From Actinacidiphila sp. DG2A-62 (GTDB taxonomy: Bacteria > Actinomycetota > Actinomycetes > Streptomycetales > Streptomycetaceae), in assembly GCF_035825295.1 (NCBI RefSeq), contig NZ_JAYMGI010000002.1, forward strand, positions 992,001 to 1,056,000: 64,000 nt of DNA, given 5' to 3'. The notes beneath the pieces are model-generated. The model had not been told where the DNA came from, ran no database searches, and saw nothing but the letters and a program-made list of their open reading frames with translations. The first letter of the stretch is position 1, and every line of letters begins with the position of its first letter. Shown here in pieces: positions 46,671 through 56,821 of the stretch. A program made the position numbers and the translations under genes.

Positions 46671-46827
46671 GTCCCTACTCCCCAGTCGCCCACTTGATCA
46701 GCTCCTCCGCTCATCCTCCCAGACCCGCGGGGTTACGGGCGCGTAACCTTGCAGGAGCGCGCATATCCGCACAGGAACGTTTTCCTGCCGGACACCGGGC
46801 GGTCCACCGGGCCCCGGACGCGGGGGC

Positions 46828-47493
46828 TCAGTGCGGGCCGGCCGCCTCGGCCCGGGCCCGCAGCGCGCGCACCGCCGCCGCCGGGTCGTCCGCGCCGTAG
46901 ACCGCGGAGCCGGCCACGAAGACGTCCGCGCCGGCCTCGGCGCAGCGCTCGATGGTCTCGGCGGAGACGCCGCCGTCGACCTGCAGCCACATCTGCAGCC
47001 CGTGCCTGGCGATCAGCTCCCGGGTGCGGCGGATCTTGGGCAGCATGATGTCAAGGAACGCCTGGCCGCCGAAGCCCGGCTCCACGGTCATGATCAGCAG
47101 CATGTCGAGTTCCGGCAGCAGGTCCTCGTACGGCTCCACGGGCGTGGCGGGCCGGAGCGCCATCGAGGCGCGGGCGCCCTTCGCGCGGATCTCCCGGGCC
47201 AGGCGGACCGGCGCGGCGGCGGCCTCGGCGTGGAAGGTCACCGAGGAGGCGCCGGCCTCCACGTAGGCCGGCGCCCAGCGGTCGGGCTGCTCGATCATCA
47301 GGTGGCAGTCCAGCGGGATGCCGGTGGCCTTGCGCAGCGACTCCACCACCGGGACCCCCAGCGTGAGGTTGGGGACGAAGTGGTTGTCCATCACGTCGAC
47401 GTGGAGCCAGTCGGCTCCCTCCACCGCCTGCGCCTCCTCGGCGAGCCGGGCGAAGTCCGCGGACAGGATGCTGGGGCTGATCTGCACGGTCAT
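46828..47493 (-). CDS. rpe: Ribulose-phosphate 3-epimerase
   Basis: The 221-residue TIM-barrel enzyme interconverts ribulose 5-phosphate and xylulose 5-phosphate. Motifs: [34 protein letters not shown] (metal-binding His/Asp), [29 protein letters not shown] and [15 protein letters not shown]. The length is normal. ATG 47493 is the start. It is followed by the SorC regulator gene. Confidence 0.97.
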   Translation of the reverse strand: MTVQISPSILSADFARLAEEAQAVEGADWLHVDVMDNHFVPNLTLGVPVVESLRKATGIPLDCHLMIEQPDRWAPAYVEAGASSVTFHAEAAAAPVRLAREIRAKGARASMALRPATPVEPYEDLLPELDMLLIMTVEPGFGGQAFLDIMLPKIRRTRELIARHGLQMWLQVDGGVSAETIERCAEAGADVFVAGSAVYGADDPAAAVRALRARAEAAGPH

Positions 47494-47529
47494 ACGCCCA
47501 GGAAACCAGATCAGGGGACCCGCCGACAC

Positions 47530-47679
47530 AGCCGGTGGCCCCGGCCCCGCACGGTCCGGGCCCCAGCCCGCGCCGCCCCAGCCCGCGCCGCCCCGGGCCG
47601 CGCCGCCCCGGGCCGCGCGGGTCAGGCCGCGCGGGTCAGGCCGCGCCGCCCCGGGCCGCGCGGGTTCAGGCCGTACGGG
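47530..47679. repeat. GC-rich short tandem repeats upstream of rpe
   Basis: The interval from about 47560 to 47679 is built from imperfect tandem copies of CCCGCGCCGCCCC, GGGCCGCGCCGCCCC and GCGCGGGTCAGGCC units. It separates rsmB from rpe on the minus strand. Frames are open only because of base composition. I see no gene. Confidence 0.55.
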
Positions 47680-49143
47680 TCAGGCCGTGCGGCGCAGCAG
47701 CGCCAGGTACATCGCGTCCGTGCCGTGCAGGTGCGGCCACAGCTGCACGTCGGGGCCGTCGCCGAGCGAGGTGACGCCGGGCATCAGCGGCCGCGCGTCG
47801 ACGCGTTCCGCCGCGGCGCGGCCGGAGCGCAGCACGTCGTCCACCACCGCGCGGGTCTCGGCCAGGTGCGGCGAGCAGGTCGCGTAGCCGACGACGCCGC
47901 CGACCCGTACCGCCTGCAACGCCTCGGTGAGCAGCCCGCGCTGGAGCGGTCCGAAGCCGCCGACGTCCTCCGCGCGCCGCCGCCAGCGGGCCTCGGGGCG
48001 GCGGCGCAGCGCGCCGAGCCCGGTGCAGGGCACATCGACCAGCACCCGGTCGAAGCTGCCGGGCGCCCACGCCGGGCGGGTGCCGTCGGCCACCACCACC
48101 TGGTACGGGCCCGGGTTGCCGTGCAGCGCGCGGCCGACCAGCCGGGCGCGGTGCGGCTGCTTCTCCGCGGCGACCAGCCGGGCGCCGCGGCCGGCGGCGA
48201 GCGCGGCCAGCAGCGCGGCCTTGCCGCCGGGGCCCGCGCAGCCGTCCAGCCAGCGCTCGTCGCGGCCGTCCAGCGGGGCCGCGGCGAGCGCGGCGGCGAC
48301 CAGCTGGCTGCCCTCGTCCTGCACGCCGGCCCGGCCCTCGCGCACCGCCTCGACCGCCGCCGGGTCGCCGCCCTCGGCGAGCCGCACCGCGTACGGCGAC
48401 CAGCGTCCCGGCCCGACCGCGCCGGCCGGCAGCGACGCCTGGATCTGCGCGGGCGTGGTCCGGCCGGGCCGGGCGGCGAGGGTGACCTCGGGGCGTTCGT
48501 TGTCGGCGGCGAGCAGCTCCTCGATGCCGGCCCGGCCGCCGCCGAGCGCGTCCCACAGCGCGGAGACGATCCAGCGCGGGTGGGAGTGCACGATCGACAG
48601 GTGCTCCTCGGGGTCCTCGTCGTACGGCGGGGCGACCTGCGCCAGCCAGCCGTCCAGGTCGTGCGCGCAGATCCGGCGCAGCACCGCGTTGACGAACCGG
48701 GCCCGGCCGTCGCCGAGCACCACCCGGGCCAGCTCGACGGTCGCCGAGACCGCGGCGTGCGCGGGGATGCGGGTGGCGAGCAGTTGGTGCGCGCCGAGCG
48801 CGAGCACGTCGAGCACCGGCGGGTCCACCTCGCGCAGCGGCCGGTCTACGCAGGCCGCGATCACCGCGTCGTAGGTGCCCTGGTGGCGCAGCGTGCCGTA
48901 GACCAGTTCGGTGGCCAGCGCCGCGTCCCGCCGGTCGAACGTGCCGCCCTTGGCCGCCGCCTGCTCCTCCGCGCCCCGCAGCAGCGCCGGCAGGACGAGG
49001 TTGGCGTACGCGTCGCGCTCGTCCACCGCCCGCAGCGCCTCGAAGGCGAGGATGCGGACGGGGTCGCGCTGCGGTCGCCGGTACGGCTTGCCGCCCCCGG
49101 CGCTTTTCGGGCGGCCGGGGCTGCGGCGGGTGGTCTCGGTCAC
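47680..49143 (-). CDS. rsmB: 16S rRNA (cytosine-5) methyltransferase RsmB-like
   Basis: The 487-residue protein has an N-terminal NusB-like RNA-binding domain (about 25-165; VRILAFEALRAVDERDAYANLVLP, LGAHQLLATRIPAHAAVSATVELA). The C-terminal m5C methyltransferase domain has the SAM site LDGCAGPGGKAALLAALA. It also has both motif cysteines: motif IV DVPCTGLGALRRRPEARW and motif VI YATCSPHLAETRAVV. GTG 49143 is used; an in-frame start at 49194 is possible. The order def-fmt-rsmB is widely conserved. Confidence 0.95.
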   Translation of the reverse strand: MTETTRRSPGRPKSAGGGKPYRRPQRDPVRILAFEALRAVDERDAYANLVLPALLRGAEEQAAAKGGTFDRRDAALATELVYGTLRHQGTYDAVIAACVDRPLREVDPPVLDVLALGAHQLLATRIPAHAAVSATVELARVVLGDGRARFVNAVLRRICAHDLDGWLAQVAPPYDEDPEEHLSIVHSHPRWIVSALWDALGGGRAGIEELLAADNERPEVTLAARPGRTTPAQIQASLPAGAVGPGRWSPYAVRLAEGGDPAAVEAVREGRAGVQDEGSQLVAAALAAAPLDGRDERWLDGCAGPGGKAALLAALAAGRGARLVAAEKQPHRARLVGRALHGNPGPYQVVVADGTRPAWAPGSFDRVLVDVPCTGLGALRRRPEARWRRRAEDVGGFGPLQRGLLTEALQAVRVGGVVGYATCSPHLAETRAVVDDVLRSGRAAAERVDARPLMPGVTSLGDGPDVQLWPHLHGTDAMYLALLRRTA

Positions 49144-49327
49144 GAGAAAGGTGCTCCGCGGTCGGTGTCGAGGTGGTGCGGTGGTCGGCGTCAAGCGTAC
49201 GTCGGGCGCGCGGCGGCAGCCCGGGGTGAGCGTCGGCGCAGGTGGGCGCGGTGGTCGGGGATCGAGGGGCGAGCGGGCGGACGCCGGGTGCCGGGCCGTG
49301 CGCGGCGGGCGTCCGGGGGCCGGTGGC

Positions 49328-50257
49328 TCAGCCGAGCCGCGCGCCGGAGGACAGGCGCAGCCCGCGGGCCCAGTCGGCGGCGGGCATCCGCTTTTTGCCC
49401 TGGGCCTGCACCTCGCCGAGCCGGACCGCGTGGCTGCCGGTGCCGACCAGCACCGCGTTCTTGGCCACGTCCAGCTCGCCGGGGGCGAGGTCGTCGCGCT
49501 CGGGGGCGAGCCGCACCGGGCCGAGCTTCAGCCGCTCGCCGTCGATCAGCGTCCACGCGCCGGGCGCCGGGGTGCAGCCGCGGACCAGCCGGTCCACCCG
49601 CAGCGCCGGGGCGGCCCAGTCGACCTGCGCGTCCTCGACGGTGATCTTGGGCGCGAGGGTGATCCCCTCGGCGGGCTGCGGCTGCGGCGCCAGTTCGCCG
49701 CGCTCGATGCCGTCCATGGTCGCGGCCAGCAGCCGGGCGCCGCTGAGCGACAGCCGGGTGAGCAGGTCACCGCTGGTGTCGGCGGGCCGGATCTCCTCGG
49801 TGACGACGCCGTAGACCGGGCCGGAGTCCAGGCCCTGTTCGATCAGGAACGTCGACGCGCCGGTGACCTCGTCGCCGGCCATCACCGCGTGCTGCACGGG
49901 CGCCGCGCCGCGCCAGGCGGGCAGCAGCGAGAAGTGCAGGTTGACCCAGCCGTGCGCGGGCACGTCCAGCGCCGCCTTGGGCAGCAGCGCGCCGTAGGCG
50001 ACCACCGGGCAGCAGTCCGGGGCGATCTCCCGCAGCCGGGTCAGAAAGTCCTCGTCGCGCGGCCGGGCCGGCTTGAGCACCTCGATCCCCGCCTCCTGCG
50101 CGCGCTGCGCGACCGGGCTGGCCAGCAGCCTGCGCCCGCGGCCCGCGGTCGCGTCGGGCCGGGTGACGACGGCGACCACCTCGTGCCGGTCCGAGGCGAG
50201 CAGGGCGTCGAGCGCGGGGACGGCGACCTCGGGGGTGCCGGCGAAGACGAGCCTCAT
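49328..50257 (-). CDS. fmt: Methionyl-tRNA formyltransferase
   Basis: This 309-residue enzyme formylates initiator Met-tRNA. Seen: [20 protein letters not shown], the formyl-transfer site [63 protein letters not shown] in the C-terminal tRNA-binding domain, and DWARG near the end. ATG 50257 follows def by 110 bp. Confidence 0.97.
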   Translation of the reverse strand: MRLVFAGTPEVAVPALDALLASDRHEVVAVVTRPDATAGRGRRLLASPVAQRAQEAGIEVLKPARPRDEDFLTRLREIAPDCCPVVAYGALLPKAALDVPAHGWVNLHFSLLPAWRGAAPVQHAVMAGDEVTGASTFLIEQGLDSGPVYGVVTEEIRPADTSGDLLTRLSLSGARLLAATMDGIERGELAPQPQPAEGITLAPKITVEDAQVDWAAPALRVDRLVRGCTPAPGAWTLIDGERLKLGPVRLAPERDDLAPGELDVAKNAVLVGTGSHAVRLGEVQAQGKKRMPAADWARGLRLSSGARLG

Positions 50258-50367
50258 CGTGCGGGGTGTGCCTCTCGGTGGACGGACGCGGTGGATCGTA
50301 CGGGCGGTTGCGCGGCGGCGGGCACGCGCGGGCGGGCCGGCGGGTGCCGGGGGGCGCCCCGGAGCGG

Positions 50368-50913
50368 CTACAGCGCGCGGCCCAGGGTGTCGTGCGGGGA
50401 GAGCTTGACCCGCGGCGCGTCGCCGTTCGCCCACTCGGCCTCGCGGATCGCCCGGAGCGCGGCCTTGCGCTGCTCGGCGTCGAGCCGGTCGATGAAGATC
50501 ACCCCGTCGAGGTGGTCCGTCTCGTGCTGGATGCACCGGGCCAGCCGCTGGGTGCCCTCGATGGTGACCGGGTCGCCGTACATGTTGAAGCCCTTGGCGA
50601 CCACGCCGTACGCGCGGACGCAGTCGTACATCAGTCCGGGGAGTGACAGGCAGCCCTCGGGGCCGTCCTGCTCCTCCTCGCTGAGCGTCAGGTCCGGGTT
50701 GATCAGGTGGCCCAGCTCGCCCTCGACGAAGTACGTGAACACCCGCAGCGAGACGCCGATCTGCGGCGCGGCCAGGCCGGCGCCCGGCGCCGCCTGCATG
50801 GTCTCGGTCAAGTCCCTGACCAGGTTGCGCAGTTCGAGGTCGAAGGTGGTGACGGGCTGTGCCGTCATGCGCAGCACCGGGTCGCCGAACAGGCGGATGG
50901 GCTTCACGGACAC
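50368..50913 (-). CDS. def: Peptide deformylase
   Basis: This 181-residue metalloenzyme removes the formyl group from nascent proteins. The three motifs are present: [18 protein letters not shown] with the metal-binding Cys, and QHETDHLDG with both metal-binding His. GTG 50913 has AGGAGC upstream; GTG 50907 is an alternative. It starts the def-fmt-rsmB cluster. Confidence 0.97.
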   Translation of the reverse strand: MSVKPIRLFGDPVLRMTAQPVTTFDLELRNLVRDLTETMQAAPGAGLAAPQIGVSLRVFTYFVEGELGHLINPDLTLSEEEQDGPEGCLSLPGLMYDCVRAYGVVAKGFNMYGDPVTIEGTQRLARCIQHETDHLDGVIFIDRLDAEQRKAALRAIREAEWANGDAPRVKLSPHDTLGRAL

Positions 50914-51065
50914 GTGGGGCTCCTGGTGCCGGGCGGGCGTGGGCGGAGCCCGATTCTACGGCGGCGCGCCCCGGGGGTGCACACGGCTTCGCGCGCCCCC
51001 CGGCCGGGTCGCCGCGCCCCTGGGTGCGTGACCCCGCGGGGCGGTGGCGCGTTGGTCAAGAGAGT

Positions 51066-51085
51066 TTGACCCGAAATCGGGTCAA
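51066..51085. promoter_or_regulatory. 20-bp perfect palindrome upstream of a helix-turn-helix gene
   Basis: TTGACCCG (51066-51073) and CGGGTCAA (51078-51085) are perfect inverted repeats around AAAT. The element lies in the divergent gap between def and the helix-turn-helix gene, about 80 bp before the latter's start. It looks like a dimeric operator. Autoregulation by the downstream gene is possible. Confidence 0.6.
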
Positions 51086-51167
51086 TGGCACGTCCGTACG
51101 TATCGCACACCGGGCCCGCGGGACGTCGGGTCCGCCCACGCACACCGCCGGTTGGAGAGGCTTGTTG

Positions 51168-51638
51168 ATGCCCGACCACGCAACCCCTGATGCCCAGGCC
51201 CGCGCCAGTCTGCACCTGTTGGTGCGGGACATCGAGAGGGTCCGCCGACAGGTGGACGCGCTGCGCACCCTGACCGCCCAGTTGGGCAATGTGTACCGGC
51301 CGCGGCGCGGCGGCCCCACGGCCGGATTCGTGGTGTACGGGCGGGCGCCCGCGCCGACCGTGCGGCTGGCCCAGGAACTGCGCGACAACGTGGAGGCGCT
51401 GGTCACCGCCGCGGTGGAGTTCGACCGGTCGCTCGGGTTCTCCTGGGACGCGGTGGGCTCGGCGCTGGGCGTGACCAAGCAGGCGGTGCACCGGCGCTAC
51501 GGTGGCCGCCGGCCCGCCGCGGCCGCCGCCTCCCCGGCCGCCCCGGACGCCTCGCCGCTGCGCCCGGCGCCCGCGGTCGCGCCCCTCCCCTCCGTCCCGG
51601 CGGCCCGCACGCCGCTCTCGTCGCCGCACACCCCCTGA
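51168..51638 (+). CDS. Helix-turn-helix protein of unknown role
   Basis: The 156-residue protein begins with a helical region ([28 protein letters not shown]). It carries a helix-turn-helix at [22 protein letters not shown] (about residues 88-110). The tail is Pro/Ala-rich and disordered. ATG 51168 has GGAGAGG directly upstream. Small proteins of this type sit near priA in Streptomyces. No target is known. The 20-bp palindrome in its promoter region is an obvious candidate site. It is convergent with priA. Confidence 0.85.
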   Translation: MPDHATPDAQARASLHLLVRDIERVRRQVDALRTLTAQLGNVYRPRRGGPTAGFVVYGRAPAPTVRLAQELRDNVEALVTAAVEFDRSLGFSWDAVGSALGVTKQAVHRRYGGRRPAAAAASPAAPDASPLRPAPAVAPLPSVPAARTPLSSPHTP

Positions 51639-51649
51639 GTGCAGCGCGA

Positions 51650-51685
51650 CGCTGGGCGTTGAGCCCGCCGGGGCAGCGCCCAGCG
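51650..51685. terminator. Hairpin between convergent genes
   Basis: CGCTGGGCG (51650-51658) and CGCCCAGCG (51677-51685) pair perfectly around an 18-nt GC-rich loop. The hairpin fills most of the 61-bp gap between the helix-turn-helix gene and priA. A bidirectional terminator is likely. Confidence 0.55.
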
Positions 51686-51699
51686 CCGAGCCGGCCTGA

Positions 51700-53802
51700 C
51701 TAACCGATGTCCGGGGGGTCGAGGCGGATGATCAGGGGGCCGGGGGCGCTGCGCGCGGCCCGGTGCACGCGGGCGTGCTTGAGCGCCGCCGCGAGCGCCG
51801 CGCCGGCCGCCGGCGGCACCCGGACCAGGAGGCGTTCCCACGCCTCTCCGCGGGGACGCCCCGGCGGCGCGACCGCCGGCACCGGCCCGAGCAGATCCGC
51901 CCCCGGCGGCAGTCGCACCGTGTCCACCAGGTCCGCGACCGCCGCGGGCGGCCCGCTGACCGCGGCCATCCGAGCCACCGGGGGGAACCGCAGCTCCGCC
52001 CGCTCCGCCAGCTCCCGCAGCGCGTGCCCCGCCGGGTCCCACCGCACCAGGGCCTGCACGGGCCGGAGCGTCGGCTCGGCGAGCACCACGACGGTCCCGC
52101 CGTCCGCGGCCGGCCGCACCAGCGCCGCGGCCAGCGCCCAGCGGCGCAGCGCCTCCTCGCCGGCCCGCAGGTCGGGCCGGTTCAGCAGCGCCCAGCCGTC
52201 GAGCAGCAGCGCTGCGGCGTAGCCGGGACCGTCGGGCACCGGCTCGGCGCCGGGCGTGGCGACGATCAGCGCGGGGCTGTCGCCGACGGTGGCCAGCACA
52301 GTGTCGCGGCCGGACGTGCGTACCGGCACACCGGCGAACGCCCGGCCCAGCTCCTCGGCGGTGCGCCGGGCGCCGACGACCTGGGCGCGCAGCCGGAAGC
52401 CGCCGCACTGCGCGCAGGACCAGTCGGCCGCGGGCCGCCCGCACCAGCCGCAGGCCGGGGTGCCGCCCTGTTCGCCGACCTCCAGCGGTCCCGCGCAGGC
52501 GGCGCACCGCGCGGGCTCGCGGCAGCGGTCACAGGCGAGCCGGGGGACGTAGCCGCGGCGCGGCACCTGCACCAGCACCGGTCCGGTGGCCAGCGCCTCG
52601 CGGGTGACCTGCCAGGCCAGCGTGGGCAGCCGGGCGGCGCGGGCGGCCTCGTCGCGGGCCTGGTCGGCGTCGGAGACCGTCCGCACCAGCGGCGCGGCGG
52701 CGCGCACCTGCTCGCGGGCCGCGGCCAGCGGCAGCGCCCAGCCGCTCTCCACCAGCTGCGCGCCCTCGACGGTGCTGGTGACGCCGCCGAGCAGCAGGGC
52801 GGTGCGCTGTTCGCGGGCGCGCAGCAGCAGCACGTCCCGGGCGTGCGGCTGCGGGGCGTGCTGCTCGGCGTGGCTGGAGTCGCCGTCGTCCCACAGCGCG
52901 ACCAGGCCGAGGTCGGCGACGGGCGCGAACGTCGCGGCCCGGGTGCCGACGACACAGCGCACCGCGCCGCGGCTGACGGCGAGCCAGCGCCGGTAGCGCT
53001 CCTCGGGCCCGGCGTCGGCGGTGAGCAGGACGTGCCGTCCCGCGCCGATCAGCTCGGTGAGCGCCGCGTCGACGCGGGCGGCGGCGCGGCCGTCCGGCAG
53101 CACCGCGAGGGCGCCGCGGCCGGTGGCCAGCGCGGTGGCCAGCGCGGTGGCCAGTTCACGCGGCCAGTGCGGTCCCGGCAGCGCCAGCCACACCGCGCGC
53201 GGGGTGTCGCCGCGGGCCAGCGCCTGCAGGTACGCGGGGCCGGTGGTGTAGCGGGTCCAGCTGCCGGGCTCGGGCAGGGCGGGGTCGGGCAGCCGCTCCG
53301 GCGAGGGGTCGCGCTCGGCGCGGGCCATCCGGGGCGGCACGGCGAGCTGCACGACGTCGGCGAGCGCGCCGGCGTAGCGGTCGGCGACCTGGCGGCACAG
53401 ATCGAGCAGCTGGGGGCCCAGGACCTGCTCGGGGGACAGCACCTGGGCGAGCGGGGCGAGCGGGCCGTGGAAGTCGCTGTCGGCCCTGCGCTCCACGATG
53501 AACCCGTCGTGCAGGGTGCCGCCCTCGCGGCGGCCCTTGACCACGCGGGCGCCGAAGCGGACGCGGACCCGGACGCCGGGCTGGGCGTCGGCGTCCATCG
53601 CGGCGGGCACGGCGTAGTCGAAGAACTGGTCCAGGTGGACCAGGCCCTTGTCGACGAGGACGCGGGCGACCGGGAGCCCGTCGGCGAGCGCCGCGCCGCG
53701 CCAGGTCCGCGGCAGCGCGCGGGGACGGTCCGCGGGGCGGGGGGTGTCGCGAATCAACGCGAGCTGCTCCGCGGGGTCGTCCTGGTCGCTCACGTCGGCC
53801 AT
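51700..53802 (-). CDS. priA: Primosomal protein PriA-like, helicase motifs degenerate
   Basis: The 700-residue protein keeps the PriA N-terminal 3'-DNA-binding domain (VARVLVDKGLVHLDQFFDYAVP, GVRVRVRFGARVVKGR). It also keeps the zinc-binding insert with eight cysteines (CDRC, CAAC, CGWC, CAQC, about residues 420-467). The ATPase motifs have decayed: where GxGKT should be the sequence reads VLPDGRAAARVDAAL, and the DEEH Walker B box is LWDDGDSSHAE. This is the known actinobacterial form, expected to lack helicase activity and act structurally in replication restart. ATG 53802 is the start. It follows metK on the same strand. Confidence 0.93.
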   Translation of the reverse strand: MADVSDQDDPAEQLALIRDTPRPADRPRALPRTWRGAALADGLPVARVLVDKGLVHLDQFFDYAVPAAMDADAQPGVRVRVRFGARVVKGRREGGTLHDGFIVERRADSDFHGPLAPLAQVLSPEQVLGPQLLDLCRQVADRYAGALADVVQLAVPPRMARAERDPSPERLPDPALPEPGSWTRYTTGPAYLQALARGDTPRAVWLALPGPHWPRELATALATALATGRGALAVLPDGRAAARVDAALTELIGAGRHVLLTADAGPEERYRRWLAVSRGAVRCVVGTRAATFAPVADLGLVALWDDGDSSHAEQHAPQPHARDVLLLRAREQRTALLLGGVTSTVEGAQLVESGWALPLAAAREQVRAAAPLVRTVSDADQARDEAARAARLPTLAWQVTREALATGPVLVQVPRRGYVPRLACDRCREPARCAACAGPLEVGEQGGTPACGWCGRPAADWSCAQCGGFRLRAQVVGARRTAEELGRAFAGVPVRTSGRDTVLATVGDSPALIVATPGAEPVPDGPGYAAALLLDGWALLNRPDLRAGEEALRRWALAAALVRPAADGGTVVVLAEPTLRPVQALVRWDPAGHALRELAERAELRFPPVARMAAVSGPPAAVADLVDTVRLPPGADLLGPVPAVAPPGRPRGEAWERLLVRVPPAAGAALAAALKHARVHRAARSAPGPLIIRLDPPDIG

Positions 53803-53882
53803 CTTCGCAGACCGGTCGGACAGCCGGCGGCCGGCGCGGCCCGGGGCGCCGCGGCCGGCCGGGCGGGCGGGGTCCGCGGTCG

Positions 53883-53908
53883 CGCGGCGGGGGCGGACCC
53901 CCGCCGCG
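53883..53908 (-). terminator. metK terminator hairpin
   Basis: An 11-bp perfect stem (53883-53893 with 53898-53908) with a 4-nt loop lies 10 bp past the metK stop on the minus strand. It separates metK from priA. Confidence 0.65.
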
Positions 53909-53918
53909 GACGGTCGGG

Positions 53919-55136
53919 TCAGAGCCCCGCGGCCGCGCGGAGTGCGTCGACGCGGTTGGTGCGCTCCCAGGTGAAGTCCGGGAGTTCGCGGCCGAAGTGG
54001 CCGTACGCCGCGGTCTGCGCGTAGATCGGACGGAGCAGGTCCAGGTCGCGGATGATCGCGGCCGGGCGGAGGTCGAAGACCTGGGAGATGGCCTGCTCGA
54101 TCTTCTCGACCTCGACGTGCTGGGTGCCGAAGGTCTCGACGAACAGGCCGACCGGCTCGGCCTTGCCGATCGCGTAGGCGACCTGGACCTCGCAGCGCGC
54201 GGCCAGGCCCGCGGCCACCACGTTCTTGGCGACCCAGCGCATCGCGTACGCCGCGGAGCGGTCGACCTTGGACGGGTCCTTGCCGGAGAAGGCGCCGCCG
54301 CCGTGCCGGGCCATGCCGCCGTACGTGTCGATGATGATCTTGCGGCCGGTCAGGCCCGCGTCACCCATCGGGCCGCCGATCTCGAACCGGCCGGTGGGGT
54401 TGACCAGCAGCTTGTAGCCCTCGGTGTCGAGCTTGATGCCCTCGTCGACCAGCGCCTTCAGCTCGACCTCGACCACGAACTCGCGGATGTCGGGCGCGAG
54501 CAGCGACTCCAGGTCGATGTCGGAGGCGTGCTGGGAGGACACCACGACGGTGTCCAGGCGGACCGCCTTGTCACCGTCGTACTCGATGGTGACCTGCGTC
54601 TTGCCGTCCGGGCGCAGGTAGGGGATCGTGCCGTTCTTGCGGACCTCGGTCAGCCGCTTGGACAGCCGGTGCGCCAGCGTGATCGGCAGCGGCATCAGCT
54701 CGGGCGTCTCGTCCGAGGCGTAGCCGAACATCAGGCCCTGGTCGCCCGCGCCCTGCTTGTTCAGCTCGTCCTCGGTGGCGGCGGCGCCGGCCACCCGCTT
54801 CTCGTACGCGGTGTCGACGCCCTGCGCGATGTCCGGCGACTGGGCGCCGATGGAGACGGAGACGCCGCAGGACGCGCCGTCGAACCCCTTCTTGGAGGAG
54901 TCGTACCCGATGTCGAGGATCCGGTTGCGCACGAGGGTGGCGATGTCGACGTACGCCGAGGTCGTCACCTCGCCCGCGATGTGCACCTGGCCCGTGGTGA
55001 TCAGCGTCTCGACGGCGACCCGCGAGGCGGGGTCCTCCGCGAGGAGGGCGTCGAGGATCGTGTCGCTGATCTGGTCGGCGATCTTGTCAGGATGTCCCTC
55101 GGTGACGGACTCCGAGGTGAAGAGGCGGCGGGACAC
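53919..55136 (-). CDS. metK: S-adenosylmethionine synthetase
   Basis: This 405-residue enzyme makes SAM from methionine and ATP. Seen: [38 protein letters not shown], the ATP-site [19 protein letters not shown] and the [14 protein letters not shown]-terminus. GTG 55136 is preceded by AGGGAG. SAM feeds methylation and is a known trigger of antibiotic production in Streptomyces. The 250-bp upstream region shows no SAM riboswitch that I can recognise. Confidence 0.98.
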   Translation of the reverse strand: MSRRLFTSESVTEGHPDKIADQISDTILDALLAEDPASRVAVETLITTGQVHIAGEVTTSAYVDIATLVRNRILDIGYDSSKKGFDGASCGVSVSIGAQSPDIAQGVDTAYEKRVAGAAATEDELNKQGAGDQGLMFGYASDETPELMPLPITLAHRLSKRLTEVRKNGTIPYLRPDGKTQVTIEYDGDKAVRLDTVVVSSQHASDIDLESLLAPDIREFVVEVELKALVDEGIKLDTEGYKLLVNPTGRFEIGGPMGDAGLTGRKIIIDTYGGMARHGGGAFSGKDPSKVDRSAAYAMRWVAKNVVAAGLAARCEVQVAYAIGKAEPVGLFVETFGTQHVEVEKIEQAISQVFDLRPAAIIRDLDLLRPIYAQTAAYGHFGRELPDFTWERTNRVDALRAAAGL

Positions 55137-55388
55137 ATCGCTCCCTGGGGTTGCAGCGGCTGCTGGCTGAATCTTGGCTGACGGCACGGGGCTGCGCCCG
55201 GCACATCCCGGCAAGCTTATCGTCCGTGTCGCGCCGACGGGCGGCCATCTCGCACCTTGGATATGCGGTGACCTGTGTGACCTTGTCCCGGCGGCGCCCG
55301 GCGGCGACACGGAAGGGGAGCGGCACGGGGCGGGAGAGGGGCGGGAAGGGGCGAGAAGCGGAGCGGAGGGGAAGCGGAAGGCGAGCGT

Positions 55389-56696
55389 TCAGTTCCGGCC
55401 GCTCGCACCCGGACCGGCCAGGCGTGTCGCGACCAGGTCCCACACCTGGTCGGCGAGCGCTTCCTTGGGCCCGTACGGCACCGGGGTCGAAGTGCCGTCC
55501 GCGCCGAGGACCACCGCCTCGTTCTCCTCCGCGCCGAACGCCTTGCGTTCCCCCACCTCGTTGACCACCAGCAGGTCGCAGCCCTTGCGGGCGAGCTTGG
55601 CCCGGCCGTTGGCGAGCACGTCGTCGGTCTCGGCGGCGAACCCGACCACCACCTGGCCGGCCCGCGGGCGGCGGGCGGACAGCTCGGCGAGGATGTCGGG
55701 GTTGCGGACCAGGGCGAGCGGCGGCGGCTCCTCGCCGTCCTTCTTCTTGATCTTTCCGGCGGCGTAGTGCGCGGGGCGGAAGTCGGCGACCGCGGCGGCC
55801 ATCACCACCGCGTCGGCGTCCACGGCGGCCTTCAGCACGGCTTCGCGCAGCTGCTCGGCGGTGCCGACCGCAACCACGTCGGCGCCGGCCGGGTCGGCCA
55901 GCGAGGTGTTGGCGGCCACCAGGGTGACGCGCGCGCCGCGGGCGACGGCGGTGCGCGCCAGCGCGTAGCCCTGCTTGCCCGAGGAGCGGTTGCCGAGGTA
56001 GCGCACCGGGTCCAGCGGTTCGCGGGTGCCGCCGGCGCTGATCACGACGTGCCGGCCGGCCAGGTCGGGCGCGGCGGCGCCGCGGGCCAGGGTGCGCCGG
56101 CAGACCTCGAAGATCTCGGCCGGGTCGGGCAGCCGGCCCTTGCCGGTGTCGACGCCGGTGAGCCGGCCGACCGCGGGCTCGACGACCACCGCGCCGCGGC
56201 GGCGCAGGGTCGCCACGTTCTCCCGGGTGGCCGGGTGCTCCCACATCTCGGTGTGCATGGCGGGCGCGAAGACCACCGGGCAGCGGGCGGTGAGCAGGGT
56301 GTTGGTGAGCAGGTCGTCGGCGATGCCGTGGGCGGCCTTGGCGAGCAGGTCGGCGGTGGCCGGCGCGACCACGACCAGGTCGGCGTGCTGCCCGATCCGC
56401 ACGTGCGGCACCTCGTGGACGCCGTCCCACACCCGGGTGGCGACCGGCTGCCCGGACAGCGCGGCCCAGGTGGCCTCGCCGACGAAGTGCAGCGCGGACT
56501 CGGTGGGCACCACGCGCACCCGGTGGCCCGATTCGGTGAGCCGGCGCAGCAGCTCGCACGCCTTGTACGCGGCGATGCCGCCGCTCACGCCGAGGACGAC
56601 GTTCGGCGTGCGGTCCCGCGCGCCGGGCGCGCCGCCCGCGTCGCCGGCGCCGCCGCCGTCCTGCGTGCCGCCGTCCGTACCGACCGTCGCTGCCAC
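55389..56696 (-). CDS. coaBC: Bifunctional phosphopantothenoylcysteine decarboxylase / synthetase
   Basis: This 435-residue protein performs two steps of coenzyme A synthesis. The CoaC half (about 30-215) has VLGVSGGIAAYKACELLRRL, VPHVRIGQHADLVVVAPATA with the catalytic His, and FAPAMHTEMWEHPAT. The CoaB half has HVVISAGGTREPLDPVRYLGNRSSGKQG, MAAAVADFRP and the lysine-rich KIKKKDGE. GTG 56696 is used. The first 30 residues are a Gly/Ala-rich extension. Confidence 0.97.
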   Translation of the reverse strand: MAATVGTDGGTQDGGGAGDAGGAPGARDRTPNVVLGVSGGIAAYKACELLRRLTESGHRVRVVPTESALHFVGEATWAALSGQPVATRVWDGVHEVPHVRIGQHADLVVVAPATADLLAKAAHGIADDLLTNTLLTARCPVVFAPAMHTEMWEHPATRENVATLRRRGAVVVEPAVGRLTGVDTGKGRLPDPAEIFEVCRRTLARGAAAPDLAGRHVVISAGGTREPLDPVRYLGNRSSGKQGYALARTAVARGARVTLVAANTSLADPAGADVVAVGTAEQLREAVLKAAVDADAVVMAAAVADFRPAHYAAGKIKKKDGEEPPPLALVRNPDILAELSARRPRAGQVVVGFAAETDDVLANGRAKLARKGCDLLVVNEVGERKAFGAEENEAVVLGADGTSTPVPYGPKEALADQVWDLVATRLAGPGASGRN

Positions 56697-56763
56697 GTGA
56701 CCGCCACCTTTCGCATCCCGCCGGGCCCGCCACCGGCCGGCCCGCTGCCACTCCCCCATGACA

Positions 56764-56802
56764 CACCACGGGCCCGGCGGTCGCGCCGCCGGGCCCGTGG
56801 TG
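56764..56802 (-). terminator. 17-bp stem hairpin after rpoZ
   Basis: Positions 56764-56780 pair perfectly with 56786-56802 around a TCGCG loop. It lies 20 bp past the rpoZ stop and upstream of coaBC on the minus strand. A strong terminator or partial terminator for the ihf-gmk-rpoZ transcript is likely. Confidence 0.7.
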
Positions 56803-56821
56803 GTGGTGCCGATGCGCCGAC

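Noticed and set aside
55137-55388. A SAM riboswitch upstream of metK
   Set aside because: I could not find conserved SAM-I or other SAM-riboswitch core motifs in this 252-bp interval.
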